Origin: DASUAS01 sp963841415
GTDB lineage: Bacteria; Actinomycetota; Acidimicrobiia; IMCC26256; DASPTH01
Length of the DNA: 64,000 nucleotides
Direction of reading: 5' to 3'
NCBI GenBank assembly: GCA_963841415.1
Contig: CAWJCN010000001.1
Coordinates: forward strand, 744,001 to 808,000
The translations under genes were made by a program, and so were the position numbers. Shown here piece by piece: positions 47,127 to 57,454 of the stretch (the first letter of the stretch is position 1; the number at the start of each line of letters is the position of its first letter). The notes under the pieces are model-generated. The model worked only from the letters and a program-made list of their open reading frames with translations. It ran no database searches and was not told the DNA's origin.

Positions 47127-47532
47127 TCAGTCGGTGACGGTGTAGATGGCCGACGGCGAGTCGAGGTGGTCGATGGTGGCGCGCGCGGCGTGGTCGAGGC
47201 TGACGCTGGGATCGTCGGGGAGGGCGTCGAGGAAACACGTGCCCGGGCCGTAGAACTGGCCGTAGCGGCCCGAGTTCGGGGATTTGGTCCTGGTCGTCGG
47301 GGAGATCGGTGAGCTGGTGCATGAGCAGGTCGGGCGCGGCGGCGATGACCTCGTCGGTCAGCGCGTCAGCGTCGAACACGTCGCACACCACCGGCGTCGC
47401 GCCGAGCGCTGTCAGCGCATCGACCTTCGAGGGGGTGCGGGTCATGCCGACGACGTCGTGGCCCGCGTCGATCAGGAGCGGCACCAACCGAACACCGAGG
47501 ATGCCGGATGCTCCGGCGAGGAAGATCTTCAT
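47127..47532 (-). pseudogene. NAD-dependent epimerase/dehydratase remnant with internal deletion
   Basis: Starts with an intact Rossmann N-terminus (MKIFLAGASGILGVRLVPLL, then DVVGMTRTPSKVDAL and LLMHQLTDLPDDQDQIP). At about 47276 it jumps, in a different frame, to a C-terminal piece reading RYGQFYGPGTCFLDALPDDP and HAARATIDHLDSPSAIYTVTD. The central part of a normal protein of about 290 residues, including the YxxxK catalytic segment, is missing. A non-functional relic. It abuts the HNH gene tail to tail. Confidence 0.7.
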
Positions 47533-47566
47533 CGAGCCGAGGCTACGGCGAAGGTCGCGCGTCAGC

Positions 47567-48409
47567 TCACAGCCATTGGCCGCCGAGCTCGGAGAGGTCC
47601 CGCGAGCTGCCGCCGACGCGGAACACGCCATTGAGGTGCACGGGCGCCCAGACGCTGGTGACGCCGCGAGAGTCGTCGCCGAGGCCGCCCGACTGCGCGA
47701 GCTTCATGGCGCTGCTGTGCGCTTCGCCGCGGAGCGCTTCCTGCGCTGCCTCGGGCGAGCTCCAGGACGTGAAGGTGTAGTTGCGGCGGCCGACGGTGAC
47801 GAAGCAGCTGCCGAGGTAGTCGTCGTTGCCGAGTTGCTCCATCACGATCGCTGTCGTCGCGTCGATCAGCGTGAACTGCTGTTCAGGGTCGATGTCGATC
47901 CACGTGACGGTGAACGCGCCCGGCGCGGCGTCGCGACCGGTCTCGACCCGGTTGGAGATGCCGAAGCTCACGATTCCTTCGATGTCGGTCGGCGTGATGT
48001 GGGCCTGCAAGCCGAGCTGGGTGAGCATGCTGGCGGTGTCGAAGTAGCCGATCACCGAGCCGACCTTGTCGGCCGCAGAGTCGTAGGTGAAGAAGTCGGC
48101 GCCGGGCAGGTCGAGCGAACCGCCGGTGGCGGGGCCACCCGGGAGTGGCCCGGTGTTGGTGCCGATCATGCGCCACTGCGCGCTGGCCGTGTCGTCGGAA
48201 GTGATGGAGAGGCTCACGATCTCGAAGCGGAGGTCGGGGAAGCCTTCGTAGACGCCGGCCACGTTCGCAGTGAGCGCGTCGCCCGAGAGGGGACCGCCGG
48301 TGGTCGGGTCCTCGTAGGTGCCACCGTCGGTGAGGGCCGCCGCCACCGATTCGGCTCGGTGGCTGTTCCACGCGTCGAAGTACTGCTCGAGTGCGGTGTC
48401 GATGCTCAT
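47567..48409 (-). CDS. SnoaL-like polyketide cyclase domain protein
   Basis: 280 residues in two parts. Residues 1-125 form an NTF2-like SnoaL fold (ALEQYFDAWNSHRAESVAAA, GGTYEDPTTGGPLSGDALTA, FEIVSLSITSDDTASAQWRM). Residues 150-280 resemble a dimeric alpha-beta-barrel monooxygenase-like unit (FTVTWIDIDPEQQFTLIDAT, NYTFTSWSSPEAAQEALRG). Probably a small-molecule enzyme; substrate unknown. Divergent from pyrR, 99 bp apart. The open frame continues upstream into pyrR, but MSIDTALEQYFD at 48409 is the natural start. Confidence 0.7.
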   Translation of the reverse strand: MSIDTALEQYFDAWNSHRAESVAAALTDGGTYEDPTTGGPLSGDALTANVAGVYEGFPDLRFEIVSLSITSDDTASAQWRMIGTNTGPLPGGPATGGSLDLPGADFFTYDSAADKVGSVIGYFDTASMLTQLGLQAHITPTDIEGIVSFGISNRVETGRDAAPGAFTVTWIDIDPEQQFTLIDATTAIVMEQLGNDDYLGSCFVTVGRRNYTFTSWSSPEAAQEALRGEAHSSAMKLAQSGGLGDDSRGVTSVWAPVHLNGVFRVGGSSRDLSELGGQWL

Positions 48410-48449
48410 GGTCAGCCTTTCGTTGCGCGACGCGCCGCGGATCAACTGG

Positions 48450-48455
48450 TAGTGT
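48450..48455 (+). promoter_or_regulatory. -10 box (TAGTGT) for the pyr operon
   Basis: GGTAGTGT lies inside the interrupted palindrome CTGGT-AGTGTGC-ACCAG, 53 nt before the pyrR GTG. The implied leader of about 45 nt contains the PyrR-binding hairpin. Confidence 0.45.
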
Positions 48456-48470
48456 GCACCAGACCGTGAA

Positions 48471-48490
48471 AGGAGTCCTGTGAGGCTCCT
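48471..48490 (+). promoter_or_regulatory. PyrR-binding RNA hairpin
   Basis: AGGAGTCCTGTGAGGCTCCT folds as AGGAG(T)CCT-GTG-AGGCTCCT: an 8-bp stem with one bulged base. It contains AGTCCTGTGAGGCT, which fits the Bacillus PyrR binding-loop consensus as I remember it (AGTCCAGAGAGGCT) except for two A-to-T changes. It ends 18 nt before the pyrR start and just before the GGAAGGA Shine-Dalgarno, so UMP-loaded PyrR would most simply block translation, as reported in mycobacteria, rather than drive an attenuator. Confidence 0.75.
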
Positions 48491-48508
48491 ACGGAAGGAA
48501 CGAGCCCA

Positions 48509-49086
48509 GTGAGTGTTCTCGACGCCGGCGACCTGCGCCGCGCGCAGACCCGAATCGCCCACGAGATCGTGGAGCGCAACCGTGGCGCCGCCGATCTGGT
48601 GCTCGTGGGTCTCTACACCCGGGGCCTCGCCATCGCGCGCCGCCTGGCCGCGGCCATCGCCGAGTTCGAGGGCCCCGACGTGCCCGTCGGCGCCCTCGAC
48701 GTCTCCTTCTACCGCGACGACATCGGACTCCGCGCGGTGACCCCCGCAGGCCCGACGGAGGTGCCGGTCGACATCACCGGGCACGTGGTCGTGCTCGTCG
48801 ACGACGTCCTCTACACCGGCCGCACCGTCCGCGCGGCCATGGACGCGCTCACCGAGCTCGGGCGCCCCCGCGCCATCCAGCTCGCGGTGCTCGTCGACCG
48901 CGGCCACCGCGAGTTGCCGATCCGGCCCGACTTCGTCGGCAAGAACCTCCCCACCCGCATCGGTGAGGACGTCCGCGTTCGTCTCTCCGAGGTCGACGGC
49001 GGGACGGACTCCGTCGAGCTGCGCGCTGACGAGGGCGCCGCCGAAGACGGCGAGGAAGACGGCGAGGAAGACGGGGAGGGAGCCGC

Positions 49087-49090
<4 letters not shown>
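48509..49090 (+). CDS. pyrR: Bifunctional pyr operon regulator / uracil phosphoribosyltransferase
   Basis: 193 residues. PRTase fold with the PRPP loop VVLVDDVLYTGRTVRAAMDA, plus DLVLVGLYTRGLAIARRLAA and LAVLVDRGHRELPIRPDFVG, all PyrR signatures. The last 20 residues are an acidic repeat (EDGEEDGEEDGEG) made by three tandem 12-bp units at 49043-49078, not usual in the family. GTG start. Binds the pyr leader hairpin just upstream. Overlaps pyrB. Confidence 0.93.
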
Positions 49091-49987
<897 letters not shown>

Positions 49988-50004
<17 letters not shown>

Positions 50005-51295
50005 AGTGCTGATCACGGGAGGTCGCGTCATCGACGCGACCGGCGAACGTCTCGTTGACGTACGCGTCCGCGACGGGAAGGTCGTTGACGTTGCTCCCGA
50101 CTTGCGACCGTCCGGGGACGAAGCGTCCTTGGACGCTTCCGGATGCATGGTGAGTCCGGGGTTCGTCGACTTGCACGTCCACCTGCGGGAGCCGGGCGAC
50201 GAGGAGGCCGAGACCATCGAGACCGGCACTCGCGCCGCGGCCCGGGGTGGGTTCACCGCGGTGGTGGCGATGCCGAACACGCGTCCGGCGCTCGACGACG
50301 CCGCGGTGGTGAGCTCGGTGCTCGCGCTCGGCCAGGCAGCCGGACTCTGCGACGTCGTGTCGTCGGGCTGCATCACCGTCGCCCGTGCCGGCGAGCAGCT
50401 CGCGCCGATGGGTGAGCTCTACGCGCTCGGCGTGCGCATCTTCACCGACGACGGCTTCTGCGTCGCCAGCGCGGGCGTCATGCGGCGCGCGCTCGAGTAC
50501 GCGGCGTCGCTGCCCGGCGCGATCGTCGCCCAGCACGCCGAGGACGAGACGCTCGCCGCCGGTGGCCACATGCACGAGGGCGCGTGGTCCAGCCGTCTCG
50601 GCATCCCTGGCCGGCCGGCGGTCGCCGAGACGGTCATCGTGGCCCGCGACATCGAGCTGTCCGCGGTCACCGGCACCCCGGTGCACTTCCTGCACTGCTC
50701 GGCCGCCGGCACCGTCGATCTCGTGCGCGCCGCCAAGGCCCGCGGCCTTCCCGTGACCGCGGAGTGCGCGCCGCACCACTTTTCGCTTACCGACGCGTGC
50801 TGCGAGAGCTTCGACCCCCAGTTCAAGGTGCACCCGCCCCTGCGCACGCAGGCCGACGTCGACGCGATCCGCGAGGGTCTGGCCGATGGCACCATCGACG
50901 CCGTCGCCACCGACCATGCACCCCACACGCCGGAGTCGAAGGAGCGACCGTTCGAGGAGGCGCCCCCCGGCATGCTCGGGCTGGAGACCGCGCTCGCGGT
51001 CACCCTCACCGAGCTGGTCGAGCCCGGCCACCTCCCTCTCCGCGATGCCCTGGCACTCCTTTCCTGGAAGCCCGCGGAGATCGCGGGGTTGGAGCAGCAC
51101 GGGGCGCCCATCCAACCGGGTGTGACTGCGAACCTGACGGTGTTCGATCCTTCGCACGAGTGGGTCGTCGAACCGGAGCGCCTCGCCAGCCGCGCGCGGA
51201 ACACGCCGTACGCGGGCCGCACACTGCGCGGCAAGGTGAGGCACACCATCCTTGCTGGTGATCCGGTCGTCATCGACGGGGAGGCCACTCGATGA
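49988..51295 (+). CDS. pyrC: Dihydroorotase (class I)
   Basis: 435 residues, amidohydrolase barrel. Metal ligands in VDLHVHLREPGDEEAETIET, the FTDDG segment, LHCSAAGTVDLV, AECAPHHFSLTD, and the catalytic Asp in VATDHAPHTPESKERPFEEA. GTG start inside the pyrB end; carA starts in its stop (ATGA). Confidence 0.95.
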
Positions 51296-52404
51296 CCCGG
51301 ATCGTCGAAGCACTGCTCGTACTCGCGGACGGCAGCGAATACGAAGGCGAGGCGATCGGCGCACTCCGGGAGGACGCAACGACGGTCGCCACCGGAGAGT
51401 GCGTGTTCAACACCGCGCTCTCGGGATACCAGGAGATCGTGACGGACCCGTCCTACGCGGGACAGATCATCACCTTTACGTACCCGCACATCGGCAACTA
51501 CGGCGTCAACGCCGACGACGACGAGAGTCGCCGCCCGTTCTGCGCCGGCGTCGTGGTCCGTGACCTCGCGGCGCACCACAGCAACTGGCGTTCCACCAGT
51601 GGCCTCGACGATCTCCTCGTGCGCCACGGCGTGCCCGGGATCACCGGCATCGACACCCGGAGCCTCACCCGTCACCTGCGCGACGAGGGCGCGCTGCCGG
51701 GTGCGTTCGGTACCGACGAGACCGCGGTGCGCGCGGCGGTCGAAGGCGCGCGCGGCACGGACGGCATCGACCTCGTCGCCGGTGTCACCACGCCCGAGCC
51801 CTACGTCGTCGGATCCGACGACGCGCCGTTCCGCGTGGTCGCCTACGACTTCGGCATCAAGCGCACCATCCTGCGGCACCTGCTCGCCGTGGGCTGTCGC
51901 GTGGAAGTCGTTCCGGCGTCGACGACTGCCGCCGATGTTCTGGCGCGTGACCCGGATGGTGTCTTCTTGTCGAACGGACCCGGTGATCCCGCCGCCGTCA
52001 GCGGAGCCATCGACGCGGTACGTGGAGTGATTGGCGAGGTGCCGGTGTTCGGCATCTGCCTCGGTCACCAGATCCTCGGTCTCGCGCTCGGCGCCGACAC
52101 CTACAAGCTGCGGTTCGGCCACCACGGCGGCAACCACCCCGTGCGTCACGAGGCGACGGGCCGGGTCGAGATCACCAGCCAGAACCACAACTACGCCGTC
52201 TCGCCCGACCGGTTGGAGGGACGGGTGGCGCTGACGCACGTGAACCTCAACGACGGCGTCGTCGAGGGCTTCCGCGTGCTCGACGCTCCCGCCTTCGGTG
52301 TGCAACACCACCCCGAGGCCGGCCCGGGTCCGCACGACGCCCGCTACCTCTTCGACGACTTCACCACCCTCATGACGGAGTACGGAAGGAAGGTGGCGCG
52401 CTAG
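51292..52404 (+). CDS. carA: Carbamoyl-phosphate synthase small (glutaminase) subunit
   Basis: 370 residues. N-terminal CarA domain (CVFNTALSGYQEIVTDPSYA, TYPHIGNYGVN), then the class I amidotransferase with FGICLGHQILGLALGADTYK (nucleophile Cys), FGHHGGNHPV and VQHHPEAGPGPHDA (His-Glu). Makes ammonia for CarB. Its TAG overlaps the GTG of carB. Confidence 0.96.
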   Translation: MTRIVEALLVLADGSEYEGEAIGALREDATTVATGECVFNTALSGYQEIVTDPSYAGQIITFTYPHIGNYGVNADDDESRRPFCAGVVVRDLAAHHSNWRSTSGLDDLLVRHGVPGITGIDTRSLTRHLRDEGALPGAFGTDETAVRAAVEGARGTDGIDLVAGVTTPEPYVVGSDDAPFRVVAYDFGIKRTILRHLLAVGCRVEVVPASTTAADVLARDPDGVFLSNGPGDPAAVSGAIDAVRGVIGEVPVFGICLGHQILGLALGADTYKLRFGHHGGNHPVRHEATGRVEITSQNHNYAVSPDRLEGRVALTHVNLNDGVVEGFRVLDAPAFGVQHHPEAGPGPHDARYLFDDFTTLMTEYGRKVAR

Positions 52405-55400
52405 TGCCGAGGAGAGACGACCTCGAGACGATTCTCATCATCGGGAGCGGGCCGATCGTGATCGGCCAGGCGTGCGAGTTCGACTACTCGGGCACCCAGG
52501 CGTGCCGGGTGCTGCGCGACGAGGGCTTCCGCGTCGTGCTGGTCAACTCGAACCCGGCGACGATCATGACGGACCCCGAGTTCGCCGACGCCACCTACGT
52601 CGAGCCGCTCGAGCTGCAGAGCCTCACCCGCATCATCGAGCGCGAACGACCCGACGCGCTGCTGCCGACGCTCGGCGGCCAGACCGCGCTCAACCTCTCG
52701 ATCGAGCTCGCCGAAGCCGGTGTGCTCGACGAGTACGGAGTCGAACTGATCGGCGCGAGCGTGACCGCGATCAAGACCGCCGAGAACCGCCACGAGTTCA
52801 AGGCCGCGATGCAGGAGATCGGCCTCACCGTGCCCGCGTCGGGCTTCGCCTACTCGCTCGACGAAGCGATGGTGGTCGCCGAGCAGGTGGGTTACCCGCT
52901 GATCGTGCGGCCGTCGTTCATCCTCGGCGGTGGTGGCACCGGCTTCGCCGCCGATCCGGAGGAGATGCGCGCCGTCGCCGCCCACGGCCTCGCGACGAGC
53001 CCGGTGACGGAGATCCTCATCGAGCAGTCCATCGCGGGATGGAAGGAGTACGAGCTCGAGGTCATCCGCGACCACGCGGACAACGTGGTCGTCGTCTGCT
53101 CCATCGAGAACTTCGACGCCATGGGGGTGCACACCGGCGACTCCATCACCGTCGCGCCGGCGCAGACGCTCACCGACGTCGAGTACCAGCGCCTGCGCGA
53201 CGAGGCGTTCGCGTGCATCCGGCGCATCGGCGTCGACACCGGTGGTTCCAACATCCAGTTCGCCGTGAATCCGGCCAACGGCGATGTGGTCGTCATCGAG
53301 ATGAATCCGCGCGTGTCGCGCAGCAGCGCGCTCGCGAGCAAGGCCACCGGGTTCCCGATCGCCAAGATCGCGGCGCGCCTCGCGGTCGGGTACCGGCTCG
53401 ACGAGATCGTGAACGACATCACCGGTGAGACGCCGGCGTCGTTCGAACCCACCGTCGACTACGTGGTCACCAAGGTGCCGCGGTGGGCGTTCGAGAAGCT
53501 GCCGGGCGCGTCGCCGGTGCTCGGTACGATGATGCAGTCGGTCGGCGAGGTGATGGCGATCGGGCGCACCTTCCCCGAGAGCCTGCAGAAGGCGCTGCGC
53601 TCGCTGGAGACAGGGAGGTGGGGCCTCAACTGCGATCCCACCGAGCGCGAGTACGACGCCCACTCCGACGACGACCTCGTCCGCATGGTCACGCAAGCCA
53701 CGCCGGAACGGCCGTTCCTTCTCGATGCGGCCCTGCGGCGCGGCGTGTCGGTCGCGCGCCTTCACGCTGCGACGGGAATCGACTCATGGTTTCTCCAGCA
53801 TCTTGCGATGCTGGGCGACATGCGGGCGTGGCTGAGTGGCCTTGCGCCTATCGAGTTGACGCGTCGCGAGTGGCGCAAGGTGAAACGAGCCGGCTTCGCG
53901 GACGCCCAGCTTGCGTACCTGTGGGACTGCCCAGAGCGTGACGTGCGCGAGACGCGACTCGCGTTGGACGTCGACGTGACCTACAAGACGGTGGACACGT
54001 GTGGCGCGGAGTTCGCGGCTCGTACGCCGTACCACTACGGCACCTACGAGGACGAGGACGAGGTCGCGCCCCTCACCCGTCCGGCAGTGGTGATCTTGGG
54101 GAGTGGCCCGAACCGCATCGGCCAGGGTGTCGAGTTCGACTATTGCTGCGTGCACGCTGCCTTCGCGCTGTCCGACGCGGGATACGAGACGGTGATGCTC
54201 AACTGCAACCCCGAGACCGTCTCCACCGACTACGACACCAGCGACCGCCTCTTCTTCGAGCCACTCCACCTTGAAGACGTCCTCGCGGTGTGCAGACGCT
54301 TGCAGGAACGAGCCGCCCCGGGCCGTGGCGAGCTCGTCGGGGTGGTGGTGGCACTCGGCGGTCAGACACCGCTGAAACTGGCCAGGAGCCTGGAGAGGGC
54401 AGGAGTGCGAGTGCTCGGCACGAGCCCCGACTCGATCGACCTCGCCGAGGACCGCGAGCGCTTCCACGAGCTGTGCACCCGGCTCGGCATCGCGCAGCCG
54501 CCCGGCGGCACCGCCACCACCACCGAGCAGGCCCGGGCCATCGCCGCCGATCTCGGCTTCCCCGTGCTCGTGCGCCCGTCGTACGTGCTCGGGGGTCGGG
54601 CCATGCAGATCGTCTACGACGACGCCGGCTTGGTCGCGGCGATGGAGGAGCTCGCGATCGAGGGCAGCCTCGGTCGTGAGGGCGGCCTGTCCGCCGAGCG
54701 ACCGGTGCTCGTCGACCGCTTCCTCGAGGACGCGGTCGAGGTCGACGTCGACGCCATCCGCGACCACACCGGCGACTCGATCATCGGCGGCGTGATGGAG
54801 CACATCGAGGAAGCCGGTGTGCACTCCGGCGACTCCGCGTGCGCGATCCCGCCGCCGACGCTCTCGGCCGAGATGGTGGAGCGCATCGAGGTGCAGACGC
54901 GAGCGCTGGCCGACGCGCTGGACGTGAGCGGTCTGCTCAACGTGCAGTACGCGGTGAAGGGCGACGAGCTCTACGTGATCGAGGCCAACCCGCGCGCCAG
55001 CCGCACCGTGCCGTTCGTGAGCAAGGCGACCGGCGTCCCACTGGCCAAGGTCGCGTCACGCGTCATGGTCGGCGCGACGCTCGCGGAGCTCGCGGAAGAA
55101 GGCCTGCTCCGCCCGCCGGCGGAGGGTGGCCACGTCGCGGTGAAGGAGGCGGTGCTGCCGTTCAGCCGATTCCCGGGCGTCGACACCGTCCTCGGACCCG
55201 AGATGCGTAGCACCGGCGAGGTGATGGGGATCGATCGGACCTTCGGGATGGCCTTCGCCAAGAGCCAGGGTGCCGCCGGCAACCGGATACCCCTCGCCGG
55301 AACCGTCTTCCTGTCGCTGGCGGATCGTGACAAGGCGGCGGGAGCGGTGGCGGCGCGTCGCTTCGTCGAGCTCGGATACACCCTCGTGGCTACGGCCGGC

Positions 55401-55730
55401 ACCGCTGCGGCATTGGCGCGAGAGGGGATCGCCGTGGAGATGGTGGTGGGGAAGCTGACCGACGGCGTTGCCTCGGCCGGCGTCGACGCGGTCGAACTGC
55501 TCGAATCGGGCAAGGTCGACCTGGTCGTGAACACCCCCCGGGGTCGGGGGCCTCGGGCCGACGGCGCCCACATCCGCCGCACTGCCACCGCCCGGGGCAT
55601 CCCCTGCGTCACGACGGTAGCCGCGGCGCTGGCGGCGTCGGCCGGGATCGTCGAGTGGGAGTCGACCGAGGCCACCGTCCGATCGCTGCAGGAGTACCAC
55701 CGCGACGGCCAGCTCCGCCTGGAGGTCTAG
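52404..55730 (+). CDS. carB: Carbamoyl-phosphate synthase large subunit
   Basis: 1108 residues, two homologous ATP-grasp halves. GSGPIVIGQACEFDYSGTQA opens the first and LGSGPNRIGQGVEFDYCCVH the second; the glycine-rich loops are RPSFILGGGGTGFA and RPSYVLGGRAMQIV. The C-terminal 150 residues form the MGS-like allosteric domain (VFLSLADRDKAAGAVAARRF, VVNTPRGRGPRADGAHIRRT). Makes carbamoyl phosphate for both pyrimidine and arginine synthesis. The 53.8-54.1 kb linker differs in texture but is continuous. Confidence 0.97.
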   Translation: MPRRDDLETILIIGSGPIVIGQACEFDYSGTQACRVLRDEGFRVVLVNSNPATIMTDPEFADATYVEPLELQSLTRIIERERPDALLPTLGGQTALNLSIELAEAGVLDEYGVELIGASVTAIKTAENRHEFKAAMQEIGLTVPASGFAYSLDEAMVVAEQVGYPLIVRPSFILGGGGTGFAADPEEMRAVAAHGLATSPVTEILIEQSIAGWKEYELEVIRDHADNVVVVCSIENFDAMGVHTGDSITVAPAQTLTDVEYQRLRDEAFACIRRIGVDTGGSNIQFAVNPANGDVVVIEMNPRVSRSSALASKATGFPIAKIAARLAVGYRLDEIVNDITGETPASFEPTVDYVVTKVPRWAFEKLPGASPVLGTMMQSVGEVMAIGRTFPESLQKALRSLETGRWGLNCDPTEREYDAHSDDDLVRMVTQATPERPFLLDAALRRGVSVARLHAATGIDSWFLQHLAMLGDMRAWLSGLAPIELTRREWRKVKRAGFADAQLAYLWDCPERDVRETRLALDVDVTYKTVDTCGAEFAARTPYHYGTYEDEDEVAPLTRPAVVILGSGPNRIGQGVEFDYCCVHAAFALSDAGYETVMLNCNPETVSTDYDTSDRLFFEPLHLEDVLAVCRRLQERAAPGRGELVGVVVALGGQTPLKLARSLERAGVRVLGTSPDSIDLAEDRERFHELCTRLGIAQPPGGTATTTEQARAIAADLGFPVLVRPSYVLGGRAMQIVYDDAGLVAAMEELAIEGSLGREGGLSAERPVLVDRFLEDAVEVDVDAIRDHTGDSIIGGVMEHIEEAGVHSGDSACAIPPPTLSAEMVERIEVQTRALADALDVSGLLNVQYAVKGDELYVIEANPRASRTVPFVSKATGVPLAKVASRVMVGATLAELAEEGLLRPPAEGGHVAVKEAVLPFSRFPGVDTVLGPEMRSTGEVMGIDRTFGMAFAKSQGAAGNRIPLAGTVFLSLADRDKAAGAVAARRFVELGYTLVATAGTAAALAREGIAVEMVVGKLTDGVASAGVDAVELLESGKVDLVVNTPRGRGPRADGAHIRRTATARGIPCVTTVAAALAASAGIVEWESTEATVRSLQEYHRDGQLRLEV

Positions 55731-55732
55731 CG

Positions 55733-56666
55733 GTGGAACGCGGTCGGATCGATCTGGACGTCGAACTCAGTCGTCTCTCCCTGCCGAGCCCGATCCTCAC
55801 CGCGAGTGGAACGTTCGGCCACGGCGACGAGGTGGCGCGACTCGGCGATCCGGTGCGGCTCGGCGCGGTGACCGCCAAGTCGGTGAGTCCGGAACCGTGG
55901 GCGGGCAAACCGGCGCCACGACTGCACGTCACCGCGGCGGGGATGGTGAACGCGGTCGGGCTGCAGGGTCCCGGTATGACCACGTGGCTCGAGCACGATC
56001 TCCCCGCGCTGCGCGCGACCGGCGCGCACGTGATCGCGTCGGTGTGGGGTCACACCGTCGACGACTTCGCGCGCGCGACGATGATGCTCGACGGTGCCGA
56101 CGTCGTCGCGGTCGAGGTCAACGCCAGTTGTCCGAACCTCCATTCGCTCGACGAGGCGAGCGCGATCTGGGCGCACGACGCGAGCGCGACCGGCGAGGTG
56201 GTCGCCGCGGTACGCGCCTCCACCCCGCTCCCGCTGTTCGCCAAGCTGTCACCGAATGTGACCGATCTCACGCGGATCGCGCGGGCGGCCGTCGACGCCG
56301 GGGCCGACGGCCTGACCCTGGTCAACACGGTCCTCGCGCTCGTCATCGACGCCGAGACCCGCCGGCCGGTGCTCGGCGGTGGTGGCGGCGGGCTGTCGGG
56401 CGCGGCGATCAAGCCGATCGCGTTCGCGCGCGGTGCGTACGGTGACGCGCGCGTTGCCCGACGTTCCTGTGATCGGCACTGGCGGCGTGCAGTCGGGCGT
56501 CGACGCGGTCGAGATGTTGCTCGCGGGCGCGAGCGCGGTCGCGGTCGGCACCGCGAGCTTCCGCGACCCGCGCGCGCCGTACCGCGTGCTGGACGAGCTC
56601 GTCGACTGGTGCGCGCGGCACGACGTCGCGCGCGTGCGCGATCTCACCGGACGACTGGAGGACTGA
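55733..56666 (+). pseudogene. pyrD: Dihydroorotate dehydrogenase, class 1B-like, frameshifted
   Basis: Oxidises dihydroorotate to orotate with FMN. ILTASGTFGHGDEVARLGDP, AAGMVNAVGLQGPGM, and VEVNASCPNLHS with a catalytic Cys are class 1B features. After GGLSGAAIKPIAFARG the frame is lost; VRTVTRALPDVPVIGTGGVQ to GRLED continues one frame over. One extra base at about 56424-56432 explains it, giving 310 residues. Class 1B enzymes normally need PyrK, but no pyrK lies between carB and pyrD. GTG start 2 nt after carB. Confidence 0.8.
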
Positions 56667-57379
56667 TGGAACCCTCGCGCCACGCAGCAGAGGAGCCGCG
56701 CGACCATCTCGCGCTCGCGCTCGACGTCGGTGATCTCGACACCGCCCTCGCGGTCGCGCAGCGGGTCCAGCCGTGGTTCGAGGTGGCGAAGGTGGGCGTC
56801 GAGCTCTACGCGGAGGCCGGGCCGGCTGCCTTCCAGGCCTTGCGGGACAAGGGATTTCGGGTGTTCGCCGACCTGAAGCTCCACGACATCCCGAACACCG
56901 TTGGTCGCGCGGCGCGGGTGCTCGGGCGCCATGGTGTCGACTTCCTCAACTTCCACGCCGCCGGTGGGGAAGCGATGTTGCGCGCAGGTGTCGAAGCGCT
57001 CGCCGAAGGCGCACGCGACGGAGGGCACGCGCCTCCGCTCGCGCTCGCGGTGACGGTGCTCACCAGTGATCCGAACGTCGACGCGATGGACGCGCGCCTC
57101 GACGTCGCACGCGACGCAGGCTGCGACGGCGTCGTGTGCGCGGGCAGTGACATCGAACGCGCCCGTGCGCGCGCGTTGCTCACGATGGTGCCGGGCATCC
57201 GTCTCGCGGGTGACGACGTGAACGACCAGGCGCGCGTCGACACGCCAGCAGACGCCATCGCACGCGGCGCCGACTGGTTGGTCATCGGGAGGAGCGTCAC
57301 CGGCGCCGACGACCCTGAGCGCGCCGCGGCCGAGGTGGCGCGACAGGCGTCCGAGGGGCTCGCCCGGGTCGCCCGCTGA
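56666..57379 (+). CDS. pyrF: Orotidine 5'-phosphate decarboxylase (type 1)
   Basis: 237 residues. LALALDVGDLDTALAVAQRV, substrate Lys in FEVAKVGVELY, and the catalytic block FADLKLHDIPNTVGRAARVL (Asp-Lys-His-Asp) mark type 1; mycobacteria use type 2. GADWLVIGRSVTGADDP is the phosphate-binding end. ATG overlaps the pyrD stop by one base (TGATG). Last gene of the pyr operon. Confidence 0.95.
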   Translation: MEPSRHAAEEPRDHLALALDVGDLDTALAVAQRVQPWFEVAKVGVELYAEAGPAAFQALRDKGFRVFADLKLHDIPNTVGRAARVLGRHGVDFLNFHAAGGEAMLRAGVEALAEGARDGGHAPPLALAVTVLTSDPNVDAMDARLDVARDAGCDGVVCAGSDIERARARALLTMVPGIRLAGDDVNDQARVDTPADAIARGADWLVIGRSVTGADDPERAAAEVARQASEGLARVAR

Positions 57380-57396
57380 GTCCAACGGCCGCCTAG

Positions 57397-57424
57397 TTGT
57401 CAGGTCCACCCTGCTGCGTATACT
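57397..57424 (+). promoter_or_regulatory. Promoter for mihF
   Basis: TTGTCA (57397-57402), 16 nt, TATACT (57419-57424): the closest match to a housekeeping consensus in the window. A full Shine-Dalgarno GGAGGT (57443-57448) lies 6 nt before the ATG. Confidence 0.7.
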
Positions 57425-57454
57425 GGCCGCCGCCGTCGTCCCGGAGGTAGCCGG

